From positions 88,759,578-88,823,577 of the forward strand of contig OX375879.1 in NCBI GenBank assembly GCA_947359465.1: a stretch of 64,000 nucleotides of DNA, in the 5' to 3' direction. Of the stretch, positions 1 to 11,865 are shown in pieces. The position numbers were made by a program, and so were the translations under genes. Position 1 is the stretch's first letter; every line of letters starts with the position of its first letter. This DNA is from Metellina segmentata. Taxonomy: Eukaryota > Arthropoda > Arachnida > Araneae > Tetragnathidae. The notes under the pieces were generated by a model that made no database searches, was not told the DNA's origin, and worked only from the letters and a program-made list of their open reading frames with translations.

Positions 1-76
1 TAAGTCGAAGGAAACACATGCATGTCCAGGATGAAAGCTGTCGGATTTTTTTCTGAGCTCTGTAACAGTAACCTTA

Positions 77-529
77 GGCCCGGTGCACGCATCCGATTTA
101 TCAACGTGCTGTGCCGCTGCGGCACCGATGCCCAACAATGCACACATAACCGTGAAATGACGCAAGTACTCATTTCGCGCTATTTTCGATAAATATTCTA
201 TCGAAGAAAATGTGTTTATTTCGCTTACTAGGTGTAAAAAAAGGTATATTTTGAATCAAAATAGACGTACTGGATACAACCATTAATTAATTATTATTTA
301 TATTCCATTTGTTTATGAAAACAAGGTATATCAGATCGGAGAAGCATGTGCGGTGAGCTGTTGCGCCGTGGGGAACTGCGATACAAATTACACCCAAGTT
401 GGACGTGCGTCGCCGCAGCGGCGCCACAGTCATGTGTGCACTACTCCATTGGATCTAATGTATCTCAAACTGCACTTGCGTTGCGGCAGCGGCGCCGCAC
501 GTTGAAAGATCGGATGTTTGCAGCGGGCC
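77..529. mobile_element. Non-autonomous PIF/Harbinger-like MITE
   Basis: The two ends form inverted repeats of roughly 50 bp: the left end begins GGCCCGGTGCACGCATCCGA and the reverse complement of the right end begins GGCCCGCTGCAAACATCCGA. Both continue into a GC-rich segment with CAACGTGC and GCCGCTGC. The element is flanked on both sides by TTA (74-76 and 530-532), the 3-bp target duplication expected of PIF/Harbinger transposases. GCCGC-type motifs recur inside near both ends (about 105-130, 405-425 and 480-510), making it much richer in GC than its surroundings. There is no transposase; a 67-codon open frame inside is a by-product of the GC-rich composition. The superfamily is inferred from the TTA duplication and the GGCCC-type terminus. 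Confidence 0.72.
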
Positions 530-532
530 TTA

Positions 533-2926
533 TGGTGTATTTATCTTGAACATTTTTACTTCGATGAACAATGAAACTTATGTACCGAGTGTTTTCATCA
601 GAAAAATATGTCGATGTTTCCAGCTTGTAAGGTGGAAATTTAACTTTCTAAGCAAACTAAGAAAGTGGAAGGCATTTAAAATCCACTACATGTCATTGTA
701 GAAGTATGCTACGACTATGCAAGCTTCCTGTACATCATTAAGCTAAAATAATCGAAGGTACTTTCAAAGAACTTTATTGTTGCGTTGTACCAGCTACTTA
801 TAACGTTCGTTTCTTAGCATTAGAAAGCTTCGTTCTACGAGTTCACGTTAGCTGTTGGCGACTTTGAGTATTATTCCTGTAAACCATTTTATGAAAGTGT
901 TTTGAAAGTATACTATCTTTTTAAGGTTTTACGATAAAATTGAGGTATTCCCTGAGCAATAATCTGTGAATAAATTGTTTGATTGTAAGCTAATGGGTAT
1001 ATGTGTAAAGCAGAATGAAGCAAAGTAAAAAAATGTGTTTAGCTTAATTCATTGGCGGTTAGACTGATCATGAATGTGTATGAACAAATAATGCGTTAAC
1101 AAAAATACATTCGTTACGATTTATTGTTAGCAATATTTTCAAACGAAACTTTTAATTGCATCACAACGGGAATAATATTCATGGTATATAAGAATTCATT
1201 GAATTTTGTATAAAAACCCATTGACAATTTTTATTAATTAAATGGACAGATGGAAAGGTTCAGTAATTATTTTTCTTTTTCTAAAAGTGAATGAATAATG
1301 GTGGTCATATTAGTACTTCGTCAGAAACATGAAGGGTAACACATTTATCTAATGACAGTAAATAAATAAGCTATAAACTTTGTTTATTTTATTTTTAATT
1401 ATTATAGGCTATGATTAGCTCTCCAAATTAAATACTTTACAAAGGACCAATTATAAGATTATTTTATAAATATTTGCTTAGGATCCACATTGTATTGTAC
1501 ACACGAGTAGGACTCATTTAATTAAGTTATTTTTTATTTATCAGCTTGAATTTTCATGCTACAATTCGTGAGATGCTTTGGACCATGATCATGCGTTATG
1601 ATGTATTACACAATCGTATCGCTTCAATTACCAAGTAGCCATATTTGATAATTCGTACTTCGTGGCTTTTGAACCGCTCATTAAAATAAGAGAGTAATTC
1701 ACTTCGGTTCTTTTCGGTGGTCTCTCGATATTGGTGAAAGAAATCGAATTAACGTTCTTTTTATCATTTATCTTTAATGATCGAAAATACTAATTTAATA
1801 AAACTTAAGATTTTTGTGTGATTTTTATGGAGTTATAATACTATAATGGTTCTTTTGACATTTAATTAGTACTATGTAAATCTTGTCACGAATATGCAAA
1901 TTATATGCAGAACTTGTCTTGCATGCACTCTCGCCTTGTTTGATCTCTCTCCATCGAGTTTTTAGAGTTATTTTAATGTTATTAGTAACTATCCGTAGAA
2001 TGTAATCTTTTAATTTTAACTTAAAAATTATTTAGCGTTTGAAAAAAATTCTTCTTTGGATTTTTTAAAACTTCATCATGTGTACTTCAATTAACTTAAG
2101 TTCGTATCAGCCTAATAGAAAGTGGTGGTTTATTTTAATTCACTGCGTGAACACTCAAATGGAACTTAAAAATAAATTAGTTACAACTTAAAAGGAATAG
2201 TTTATTGTAGCGCGCAACATTAATTTTTCTATCCATAAAAATTGTACTGCACATTACTACCTAACTACGCTGCATGTTCAACAAATTTATGCTTCAAATA
2301 AGAATGAAACCTCCAATGTAAATACTTTATGGAGCATAATTTTAGAATTATTTAGCTCGTTTGTCGGGAAATGTAAGAAGACCTGCATAAATTGCAATAC
2401 ATAGACGTTTGATCTTTTCTTGGCGATCCAATTCGCCTTTCTGCGTCCATTCAAACAGTAAGTAGACAGAAAATACGATTCTCATGTACCCGAATAAATC
2501 ATTGTTTTAAGCAAAACATCTATCCATACGGAACACTGTTTTATACCTATGATTTACCTCTGTATGTTTTCCTTGTTAGTAAACAAGGATCTCTTGTCTA
2601 CCCTCTATTTTCTCAAATGTATTGCACAATTGCTCGAAGCTATACAAGAAAAGGGAATTGGGGTGACAGGGCTTTCGGCGGTATTGTGTTTTGGTCCTTC
2701 AGTTATTCGTAAACAAGGTCAGAGTTTAGTGTTCTTAAGGGTTCTATTTTTATCTTTATTCGTATAAATCACGATGGCATTATTTTACTGTAAGAATTTA
2801 TTGAAAACAATGTCCTACATGAACTGTCTAGAACTATTGGTGTTATACTACTATTTTTATCTTAAATCCGCCTTCGTCCTCTCGGTCCATCAGCCGACAA
2901 GAAGCTCAATAGAGGTCTTAAGTTTT
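533..2926. other. No recognisable feature
   Basis: AT-rich single-copy-looking DNA. The longest open frame (2549-2767, 72 codons) has no domain I recognise and no flanking splice or promoter signals. Nothing supportable seen. Confidence 0.5.
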
Positions 2927-3053
2927 AGCAAGCCGAAGTGAAACAGTGCTATGTTGTCTACCAATAAGTACTTTATGGTGAGTTGGTTTACACTGTTATA
3001 TACACTACTGCATCGTAAGTTAGTTTTTGTAGTGGTGGCTAAGCTCGATACAA
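2927..3053 (+). repeat. Direct repeat, copy A of a 127-bp pair
   Basis: A stretch beginning AGCAAGCCGAAGTGAAACAG and ending GGCTAAGCTCGATACAA recurs about 464 bp downstream. The best conserved parts are CTACTGCATCGTAAGTT and TTGTAGTGGTGG. The two copies differ at many positions, so the duplication is old. It could be two fragments of one dispersed element or a decayed local duplication; no terminal motifs decide this. Confidence 0.75.
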
Positions 3054-3390
3054 TACTCACCCGGAAAAATTTAGCGGTAGTGGAAACTATATAGATTACA
3101 TCAATAATAGAATGATTGCCATTTGCGTGAGATTGTTAGAGCTGTATTAAGATCACAGTTGAAATTGCTCTATATTGCCTTTAGCAGCCAAGTGTGAGTG
3201 AAGGCTGAGCAACAATGAATGGAGTGAAGCTGTGATAGTAAATGAGCAGTGTCTGCTATCACAGAGTATCAGGTGGTTAACATATCGCATTAAAGATTAA
3301 GACTAACCGTCGTGGACCATCCATTTTTTAAACCAATTTTTTAGCAGTAAATTTTTGCTTGTTCAGTTCACGTCCGTTGGTCACCAATTT

Positions 3391-3518
3391 AGCAAGTCGT
3401 AACTAAACAGTGCAACTTTGTCTATTAAAAAGTACTTCATGGTAAAGTTTGGTTACTCTGTTATATATACTACTGCATCGTAAGTTGATTCTTGTAGTGG
3501 TGGTTAAGCTCGATACAA
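3391..3518 (+). repeat. Direct repeat, copy B of the 127-bp pair
   Basis: Partner of the copy at 2927-3053, in the same orientation, sharing CTACTGCATCGTAAGTT and TTGTAGTGGTGG and ending in the same GCTCGATACAA. The intervening 340 bp show no coding content. Confidence 0.75.
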
Positions 3519-3644
3519 AGTGATAAAATATGTGTTTTAAAATCACAATCCATACACACAATTTATACATCACCTGTACGTTTAAGACATCCCTTGAGGT
3601 GGTCAATCATTTGACCCAGTTCTCAAAGAGGACAGGTTACTGAT

Positions 3645-4276
3645 TAGGGATGCGACATCGATAGCAAAACATCGATCGATAGCAAAATATCGATGTTGAT
3701 AATACATCGACCCAAAAACATCGATGTTTTTAAAATTCAGTGTATTTAAACTTTTTTCCCCTTTTCTTAAAACTGATTTACCAACTATTGATGCGACATC
3801 GACAGCAAAACATCGATGTTCAAAATTAAAACATCGATGTTGATAATACATCGCACCCAAACCATCGATGTTTTAAAAATTCAGTGTATTTAAACTTGTT
3901 TCCCCATTTCTTAAAACTGGTTTACCAACTATTAATGCGACATCGGCTCCAATACATCGATGTTTTTTTCTAAAACATCAATGTTTAGAAAACATCGACA
4001 TCGATGTCGCATCCCTACTTTTCAGACCCTTAATTCTAGGTCTAAAAGTATGTTCAATTTGCTGATTATAAAAATTATGCTACTTGGTTATTTTTAAAAT
4101 TTTTACAACGGTACTTTTTTCATTTAAAAATAAAACATCGACAACGTAGAAATATCGACAAGTATAAACATCGATGTTACCAAAACATCGACCCCAATAC
4201 ATCGATGTTAAATACATCGATGTTTTTTTAAAAACATCGATGTTTTGAAAACATTGACATCGATGACGCTTCCCTA
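3645..4276. mobile_element. hAT-like non-autonomous foldback element
   Basis: The left terminus is TAGGGATGCGACATCGAT and the reverse complement of the right terminus is TAGGGAAGCGTCATCGAT. Identical 8-bp sequences TTACTGAT lie directly outside (3637-3644 and 4277-4284), the target duplication length typical of hAT transposases. The interior is full of the palindrome AACATCGATGTT and contains a 141-144-bp tandem unit whose starts (GATGCGACATCG or AATGCGACATCG) lie at 3649, 3790 and 3934. A second, better matched inverted terminus ends at 4017, so the element may be a composite of an older element (3645-4017) extended to 4276. No transposase is present. Confidence 0.8.
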
Positions 4277-4284
4277 TTACTGAT

Positions 4285-5289
4285 CTCGCTATAGTATAAT
4301 GCAAGCGTCTTGGAAGGTAGCAATGTCTAGAAAGAAGTTGAAAGCTAGCAACTTCTCCAACAGTTCTGGGCAAGGAACCCGGGTACCAGTTTATTTCGTA
4401 TTAAAATATTCCAGTTGTTTCCTATAGACATTTTTTTGTGAATTGAAAATCTAGTAATCATTATAGAAGAGCAAACAAATACTGGATGCTCAGCATGAAA
4501 CAGCTTCTTTATTCCATAGACGTGAAATATAAGTAGATTGGGTAATTTTATTAAGAGTTACCAGAAGTGCAACAAACACGTCGATTAGTAGTCGCGTGAA
4601 CATTTTACTTGTTTGGCCTATTTGGTATCTTACCCCTCTTCCTTTGGTAATATATCAAACATCATATGATAGGGTAGGTATGGAAATATGCATGTGTATC
4701 TATAAAGTGACAACAAAAGTGGTGAAATTGTCAGTCTTCTACTACTATCAAACTATCAAACCCATAGATCAATAAGATGATAAGTTAATGAAAGGGCGTC
4801 TTCTCCCATCCCGTGGATCAATCTCATGGTGAATGTTCTGTTCCACCCAGCAGACGAAGTAGTCAAGGTTACTTTATTACAAGTTTTATTTATGTGATCC
4901 TGGGCAATTAAAGAGGTTACAATTGATCACTTTACTTTTATGCTTCATATATAACCTATCTGACGTCGCTATATAATAACAGATTGCGTCAGAAATGATA
5001 AAGGCGTATTCAGTGCCTGAGTGTTGTGATTGCTTTCCAACATTCAGGAACAATAGGAGAGGTCGAAAAAGCCACGATATACCTTGAACTTTAATCCAAA
5101 ATGTCAGACAACACATTTTCCTGTATTAGTTGGTTTTCATATTCCATTCATCTATTTCATGGATCCTTTAGCACTTGTTATATAGCACACGAATATGTGT
5201 CCATTGTATACTTACATTAAAGAATATTTTATAAATCATTCATCAAACAAGGGTGTCGTTTAGAAAATCAAGTAGTGAATATTAGCAAC
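4285..5289. other. No recognisable feature
   Basis: AT-rich sequence with short open frames only; no repeat relationship to the rest of the window was noticed. Confidence 0.5.
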
Positions 5290-5484
5290 TTAAATCTCCG
5301 AGTAGTTTCGGCGAGATATCTCGTCTATCAAGATATGACCAAATTTTCTAATGACGCGAAATATTGTCCCAAAGATATGGCCGATGTTTTTATGATGGCG
5401 AGACTAAGATCTAGTCAGTTTTCTTCTAATGACGAAATATCTCGTCCATCAAGATCTGTTAATGATTTTGATAATGACCAGTGA
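5290..5484. mobile_element. TTAA-flanked MITE family, diverged copy 1
   Basis: Begins TTAAATCTCC and carries two blocks of the family's core: GGCGAGATATCTCGTC then a CAAGATATGACCAA-type segment (about 5310-5345), and GACGAAATATCTCGTCC then CATCAAGATCTG (about 5429-5458). The right terminus is not recognisable. A 69-codon frame across it results from the repeated structure and is not a gene. Confidence 0.6.
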
Positions 5485-5489
5485 TTATT

Positions 5490-7289
5490 TTTAATTTCAC
5501 TGATTTCATTGATATTAATTGCTACTAATAGTTTAGCAATCAATCTAGTATTTTTAAGTGCAATTTATTTTTTGTTACACCATTTTAATTTCTGTTCATG
5601 TTTTTTTATTTCCTCACAAAAACCAGCTTTAAGAAATTCTAAAATTACACTTTAAGCTACATAAGTATTTTTGTGATTTTCAAAAACTAAAGGCACATTT
5701 ACACCTATAATTTATAATCAGCTGAGATAAAGTTTTTCACGTGGCTTGAAAAGTGGACATTGAGCTAAACAAGTTACTGAAACTATGAACTAAATTATAT
5801 GAGAAATTGATAAATATTGATTGATTGCTAAATGTACCGATGGATGAGTTTGGAATTATAAAAAGACTTCGCACTAGGAGACAGGGAATTTTTGCTTTTC
5901 TTGTTCCAGGAACTTTCAGTGAATAAGTTAAAATCATAACGGCAACATGTATGGACAAGTAATTAAAAAAGTTAGTCATGCAAATTTGACAGTTTGTTAC
6001 CAATCTTCACATTTTTGAATTCACTAAGTTACAACTAATTCATTCCGACGGTGAAATATTATAATTCTAGATAGGAATTTTAAATCTTTGTGTGGATTGC
6101 TAGGATTAGGATTTTTTATTTTCAACTTATTTTGTGCAATGGACAGGTTGTGTAAGCGCAAATGAATTCCAATCTACTCATGAGAGGAGTTTTATTCCAA
6201 TGAATGGGGAAGGAAGTACCCACTTCATCAATTGAATTAAAGCCTATGCAATGTGTAGAATGGTTAATTATCATGTTATATCTTGAGAAAATCCTTGCTT
6301 TTATGCAGATTCTAGATGATAGGATTAAGTTAGATTTTGAGTTTTTATTACTGCACCTAAGGGCTTTGTTGTAAAATGGATAAGAGTTTTGAATTTTTGT
6401 ATAAATTCTAGTTGATTTTCTTTTTGCATCTTCCAGTCACCAAGATACATAAAAATGGTGTCTGAGTAATTAATTTTAAAATTTAAGATATCTGTGTTCG
6501 GTCTAAACTGTGTTCATTAAGTTTGTGTTTTAAATAAAATCGAGGGCTTAGTTTATTTTTTAACGATTACAATTTCCAATATCAGTTATACGATACAAAT
6601 GCATTTGTTTATAACATGGACAAAATTTTACTTTTGTGACTACATTTGTCCCATATTTATTTCAATACTCTCTTTTCGAAATAATTCTGGATTTGAGGGT
6701 TTCATAAATTCTTCCGAATGTCTTAGTTTCATTTGATCCATTTATATCATGTTCGATCTTTTGCATTCACTGTTGCAATTAATCGTGAACTAAACATAAT
6801 CTCTAATGTTGGTACATTTCTTCTAAAGACAGTTACATCAAACTTTATCTTAGTCTACTTTCTTTACAGAAGGAAAATACGAAAATACTTCTATTGATAT
6901 GCAGGCTTGTATTTGCTTTTGCTTATAACGAAATGCAACTGATCTCACCAAAAAATTAAAAGTTAGGTAGAAAGTTCTATAGACAGTTCAAGCGTATATT
7001 ATTTTTTCCTTTAATTGCTAGATTATTAATTTAAAATTACCATGTGTGGAGAGAGATAAACTAAAATTACAATCACAAAAAGGTTCATTTGAAACTTGCC
7101 ATCTATTTTTCGAAAGGGAATGAAGCACAGCTGCATTGTTTACATGAAGCACAACTTCATTGTTTTCTTGTCCTGCTATCAAAACTAGATTAGTTCCAGG
7201 ATGTTCTTTTTTATGTAAAAAAATATCAAAAGAAGCGTCGAATCATCGTAAATACAATTTCAAGATATCCAGAAATACTGTAGTACGTG
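5490..7289. other. No recognisable feature
   Basis: AT-rich DNA without recognisable coding exons or repeats; minus-strand frame 5737-6003 (88 codons) matches no family I know. Confidence 0.5.
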
Positions 7290-7729
7290 GTAAAGAGTAG
7301 TCATGCTGTTACCCTGATAGTTGTAACAATCAGGGTAAATTTTATTTCCTTCCAAATGTTTCACAGCTTCGTTGTGACCCGTTCATAATCTTGATAATGC
7401 TGTCCGCTCCTTACATAACTGCAATTTAGCCATTACTCCAGGTCATTGTCGTCTTTTCCACTGATGCTCAATCCCAGATATTCTATTCATTTTATACAAG
7501 GAGTTAATTTCCTCAAAGGTAAATGAATATTGCTGTAGAAAATTTAGGTAGTCGATTCTGGAAAGTCCGTCCGCCATTTCATTACCCAGACATTTGAAGG
7601 CATCCACCTTAAATGAACCATAAAATGAATGTCTTGAAAACCTCAAGAGTTCTATTATCATAATGGAAGTAGGAAGCCTTTCTGCATAGTAAGTTTCCAA
7701 GAGTTCTAATGCACTGAGGCTGTCTGCTA
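7290..7729 (-). pseudogene. LINE remnant: C-terminal RNase H region
   Basis: Read on the minus strand, two frames (7609-7803 and 7443-7700) together resemble the end of the RNase H domain encoded by I/Jockey-like LINEs. The best signature is KVDAFKCLGNEMADGLSR, matching the usual GNE-x-AD motif with its catalytic Asp. The preceding part, about the CAGCCTCAGTGCATTAG region, shifts frame relative to it. Downstream the frame decays through stops toward about 7300. RNase H would have removed RNA from the RNA:DNA hybrid during retrotransposition. The fragment is broken by frameshifts and lacks the reverse transcriptase. It ends at the TTAA of a MITE at 7730, so the MITE probably landed in, or beside, the dead LINE. 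Confidence 0.6.
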
Positions 7730-7955
7730 TTAACCCTCCTCGTTATCTCGACAAGGCTCAGAAGAAAACTAGTCAAAACTTTATGGACGAGACATCTCAT
7801 CACAAGAATAAAATCTTATTGGCTATTGATCTTCTCGCCATCAAAAAAGTCAACACTATCATGATTACCAGAAATTTTGTTGTTAGCAAAATTGGTCAAA
7901 TCCTTATGAACGATATATATCGGCAAAACCACCTGAAGTGGAGGAGCTATATTTC
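7730..7955. mobile_element. TTAA-flanked MITE family, copy 2
   Basis: Starts TTAACCCTCCTCG, the family terminus, followed by GACGAGACATCTCATCAC and a GTTAGCAAAATTGGTCAAATCC-type core. The right end (about 7940-7955, GAAGTGGAGGAGC) is a decayed form of GGAGGGTTAA. Open frames on both strands here are shadows of the palindromic core. Confidence 0.65.
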
Positions 7956-7984
7956 CTCTTCGGAACTTATTATTGATTTTAAGT

Positions 7985-8785
7985 GCATATAACTTCATTT
8001 GATAGGTTTTTGTTTCAATCCTTTAATCTTTAATTTAAATAAAATTATTTAAATTGAGATTTTTTTTAATTGTGAAGGTGTGTGAGGATTAGGTTTGAGA
8101 TGACTAGGTAGTGCCAATAGAATTGATGGTAATGGTAATGGTAATTTCAATTAACGTTGTACTAGAGCAACACAGCGGGCTATTGATGACGATCAGGGAT
8201 CAGTCCCTTAAGGAAAAGATCCGATGACAACATCTCTTAATTTTGAACCACGGTCAGATGACGAAGCAACATCTGTGCAGGCACCCCACTCTCCAAACTT
8301 CCACACATTCCCAACGTGAGGACATTCGACCACGGCAGATTTAAGGGGCACCAAAAGCCACTACACCATACACTTACAAACATCCATGCACGGACTCGGA
8401 TTCGAACCAGGAACCTTTCGATCTAAAGGCTAACGCATTAACCACTATACCGGTTGGTCGGCCAAATGACTTGATGATACCTACCTGTAAATCTTATATA
8501 TTTTTATTTGATAGGCTTGTGTTTCGTTTAATGTTTAATTTACATAAAATTATTTAAATTGAGATTTTTAAAAATTGTGGTTTGTGAAGAGTAGGTTCTA
8601 GATGTCTAGGAGGTACCAATTAACTTGATGATACCTACATTTAAATCGTATATATTTTTATTTGAGAGGCTAATGTTTCATTTAATGTTTAATTTACAGA
8701 TAATTATTTAATTTGAGATTTTAAAAATTTGCAAATTATGTGGAGATTTGTTTCGAGATGACTAAGAGATGCAACTAACTCGACA
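7985..8785. repeat. Tandem repeat, unit about 164 bp, about 3 copies
   Basis: The unit contains CTTGATGATACCTAC, TATATATTTTTATTTGA, GTTTAATTTACA, TTATTTAAATTGAGATTTT and TGACTAGGTAGTGCC-type segments. CTTGATGATACC occurs at 8470 and 8634, giving a period near 164. A SINE (8129-8460) interrupts the array, so the SINE is younger than the amplification. Confidence 0.75.
8129..8460 (-). mobile_element. tRNA-derived SINE, full-length copy (family A)
   Basis: On the minus strand the 5' end has a tRNA-like promoter: an A-box-like GGTATAGTGGTTAATGCG followed by a canonical B box GGTTCGAATCC (complement at 8398-8408). A roughly 250-bp body follows and the element ends in repeated ATTACC units (8129-8145). 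Imperfect 16-bp direct repeats flank it (8113-8128 GCCAATAGAATTGATG and 8461-8476 GCCAAATGACTTGATG), as expected for insertion by LINE machinery. RNA polymerase III would transcribe such an element from its internal promoter. It is the only copy here retaining both a readable tRNA head and the tail. At least six partial relatives are in the window. Confidence 0.85.
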
Positions 8786-11037
8786 ACAACTTTAATCCAT
8801 TTTATTAATCTAATCAAACATAAATTCATGTGATTAAAAGTTATATTAGTATCTTGTTTATAATACATAAAGAAATATTTTCTAATATTTACATATGGTC
8901 ACAAACTGATATCTGTAAAAAGTGGAAAATAGGTTTCGAAGGGATTGTAAATACTGTAGCGTTTCGAGTTGTAATTATTAATGATTAATATTTACTTAGT
9001 GTCTTACATGTTGCTGCTTTGAAATTAATTTTTTATGATGACCTCAAAACTTCCATAGTCGAGTACTCCTCTATATGACTCATCGTGTTAACTCGCCTTT
9101 GTCGTTTACATGATTATTTTAGCCAATAGAAAATTTTCATTATTTACTTATAATTTACCATAAGTGAAAAGAGTCGGCAACATTTTTGAATAATTAATGT
9201 TCTTATAATCAGCTATATTTTTAATATTTTCTTTCATAGCATAATTATAGACAGTTTTCTTTTTATATAATTTTCACTACAACTACATCATGTACTCTCA
9301 AGCTTAATATTAATTTTTTATCTTTGTGTTGGTTAAGAAGAAACATTCTTAATAAGTTGATTTTATTCTAGCTCTTTTTTTTTGTATTTATTTTACACAA
9401 ATTCTATCAAATAACATTGCATAATTGAGATAGCATACAATTTAACTTCTTCTAGGGCTCTCTCTATATATTTAAAATAAAGAAAAAGTTTTAAAACGTA
9501 ACCGAATTTCTGAGCTTTTTGTAATGTACGAAGTAAAATATATCTTATTCATTTTGCTACATATTATTTTATTCATGTCAGTAATTTAACAAGAAATGGA
9601 TGATAAATTAAGTAAAAATGACTATCAACGCATCCACCTGCTCTTATGAAACAGCATATTTATGAAACAAAAATTATTTTATTTACAGTAGTTTTATTTA
9701 TTTGACTAGGGATAATTTCAGACAAATTGAGCATATTATTAATTAATTATGCATATTATTAATTATGTGTTAGCTCTAAATTTCCAGTTAACAGCTACGT
9801 TTTAAAAACCTACTGTTTAGTTTTCATCATGTATTAAATATCTAGTAGCAAAAATATTTTTATATGCATAGATAAATTCTTAATAATAACCTAATTACCG
9901 AAGGTTTTTATTCTAAATTATTTTAATTAGCGTTTTTTTTCAGCACACAATCATATCAAAAAACATTTTATACTGAACAATGGCATAACTAATATAATGT
10001 TTCTAACGAATTAACTTTACTGCTCTTCTGTTTGATTATGTATGTTTTCAAACCGTAATTCAATGCGGAATACGTCGACTAATAACAAGTAAAGATGTAA
10101 ACATAATCAACACAGAAAATAACTACCTTCATTATTTGTTTAGACAACACCAGAAAAACTGTAAGTCACAGAATAAAAATAACAAATTAGGATCGCACAT
10201 ATAAGCAAGTCGAGGAGGAAAAGTAAATAAATATTTAAGCAAACTGGGATATTCATTTTAATTAAATATGAATTAATAATCTGTAGCTTTAGTTCTGATT
10301 ATTAGAATAGGAATGTTGAGAATGTATTCTTCAATTAGCTGGAAATGACTGTGCATTTATCTCCTCTGTGAGTTTGAGGATGTGCTCATTTTTCGTCTTG
10401 TTAACTTCTGACAGCTTGAATTTATTTTAAATAATGTAGTTTAGTCGCATCTTCAATAGCTCTATACCTAGTATATAAACCAATTTGAACACAGCATATA
10501 TGCAGCCGAAAGCCTTTGACATTATTAAATCCTTATTTATATTCGCTATTCATCTCTTGATACAGTTTCCAGACATAGACATTAATTTCCCTGCCATTGC
10601 TTCCCTCTTAAAATCCTGGAAACCAATTGTCAAGTGTGATGATTTAGCACCATTCTGGTGTTCACCTTTTAGTCGTTTCGCACATATTTTTCTCCCTTTC
10701 TGAGATCGAGCGTTTGAAACCTGGGTCTGTTGTTGTTTACTCGTAACTAATGCTTATTATATTACTTCTCGGTAAAGCAGCTTTTACATAGAATAACCAC
10801 TAAGCTCGTAATTGTTTTGGTTTTATGCCAAATATATGTTTGTAAAGAGTAAGCAGAAACAGCAAAAAGCATGATATGTTATCAATTCATCTCGTTGACT
10901 GTCTGAAAGTTAAGTTTTGAAATTGGAGTAAAATATAATAAAATGAGTTTAATATATGACCTAGTGATTCAGAATAGTTCCGATTCATCAGACAAGTTTA
11001 AATTTAATACAATACTCCAAAAGAGACTGAACTAGTA
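8786..11037. other. No recognisable feature
   Basis: Very AT-rich DNA. One 72-codon frame (10485-10703) has no recognisable domain. Nothing supportable seen. Confidence 0.5.
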
Positions 11038-11104
11038 TAAGGTGTGCCCAAATGAAAAGGAGACTGCAGTTATATGTAAAAAAATTTTAATAACAATACT
11101 ATAG

Positions 11105-11446
11105 TCACAGTTCATGTGGAACAGTACATCTATAAATAATCGCCATTGACATTGATACTATGGAATATTTAATCCCATATGAATTAATACGATTTATTAG
11201 TTCTGTTTTTAGATGCGTAAAGGGGTCATCGGGATCAGGTTTCATAAGCACATCGCGAACTAGTGATGCAATATCAGGCGGAATATGAGAAACAATGTAG
11301 TTATATTTAGTTAACGATTCAGTAATTGCTTTAGGGGTAGCGAGAGCGAATGTGCTTTCACACATAACAAACCATAAAGCAGGATCGGAACGATTATAAG
11401 CAGGAATCTGTACGGCATTAACCTCAAACATAGTGCAAGGCCCCAA
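11105..11446 (-). pseudogene. Gag-like fragment of LTR retrotransposon
   Basis: The minus-strand frame has IPAYNRSDPALWFVMCEST, then PPDIASLVRDVLMKP and a HLKTELINR-type end. This order (P-x-W/Y ... WF ... E ... I/VRD ... LK..LI.R) matches the Gag N-terminal domain of arthropod Ty3/gypsy-like elements (the DUF7041 family as I remember it). A likely Gag start is the ATG at 11431, shortly after the leader. The recognisable Gag ends near 11195. The codons beyond come from the LTR remnant and the host mariner, so the frame extends into unrelated DNA and no capsid is encoded. Confidence 0.6.
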
Positions 11447-11865
11447 AAACGAAACACCACACTTTATAGCAAAAGATTAAAAATTGAAATAGAAAACGAA
11501 AGTGATCCGGAAGTACTTATCTGTAATCACTCGAACACAGGTGCAGAATTATCCAGAGTGGCTCTACTTTTTAGCGCTTTTCAAAATATGCGTGCAAGTT
11601 CCGAAGGTCACCATTATGGAATATTTAATCCCATATGAATTAATACAACGACTAAAACATTCAAATTATTTATTGGTGAACCGTTCTGACACTTTACATT
11701 CCTTAATGCCTGGTATTGATATTCTGTTCTTGTCACAGTTGGTTTTATATTCATTTCGGTGAACCACTACTTCAGTTCAGTTCGCAGTTACGTTTTTACA
11801 TATGAAGTATCACTTCACAGCAGAGATTTCACCACAGAAACTTCATACAGAGACTTCACTACAAT
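11157..11865 (-). mobile_element. Ty3/gypsy-like LTR retrotransposon fragment nested in mariner
   Basis: The identical 8-bp sequence ACATTGAT lies on each side (11149-11156 and 11866-11873). On the minus strand the order is: a probable LTR starting TGTAGTGAAG (from about 11863); a 32-bp tract ending in ATTAAATATTCCA; TGGTGACC, as found near the primer-binding region of related elements; a leader; a Gag-like coding piece; then the same 32-bp tract again (11161-11192). The simplest reading is a 5' LTR, leader and gag, a large internal deletion, and the last 32 bp of the 3' LTR. TG...CA ends support an LTR. An 8-bp duplication is long for this class, so the boundary may be a few bases off. Confidence 0.68.

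Noticed and set aside
3603..4373. Two minus-strand frames of 85 and 97 codons
   Set aside because: They run through the hAT-like element's ATCGATGTT repeats and share its repeated peptides.
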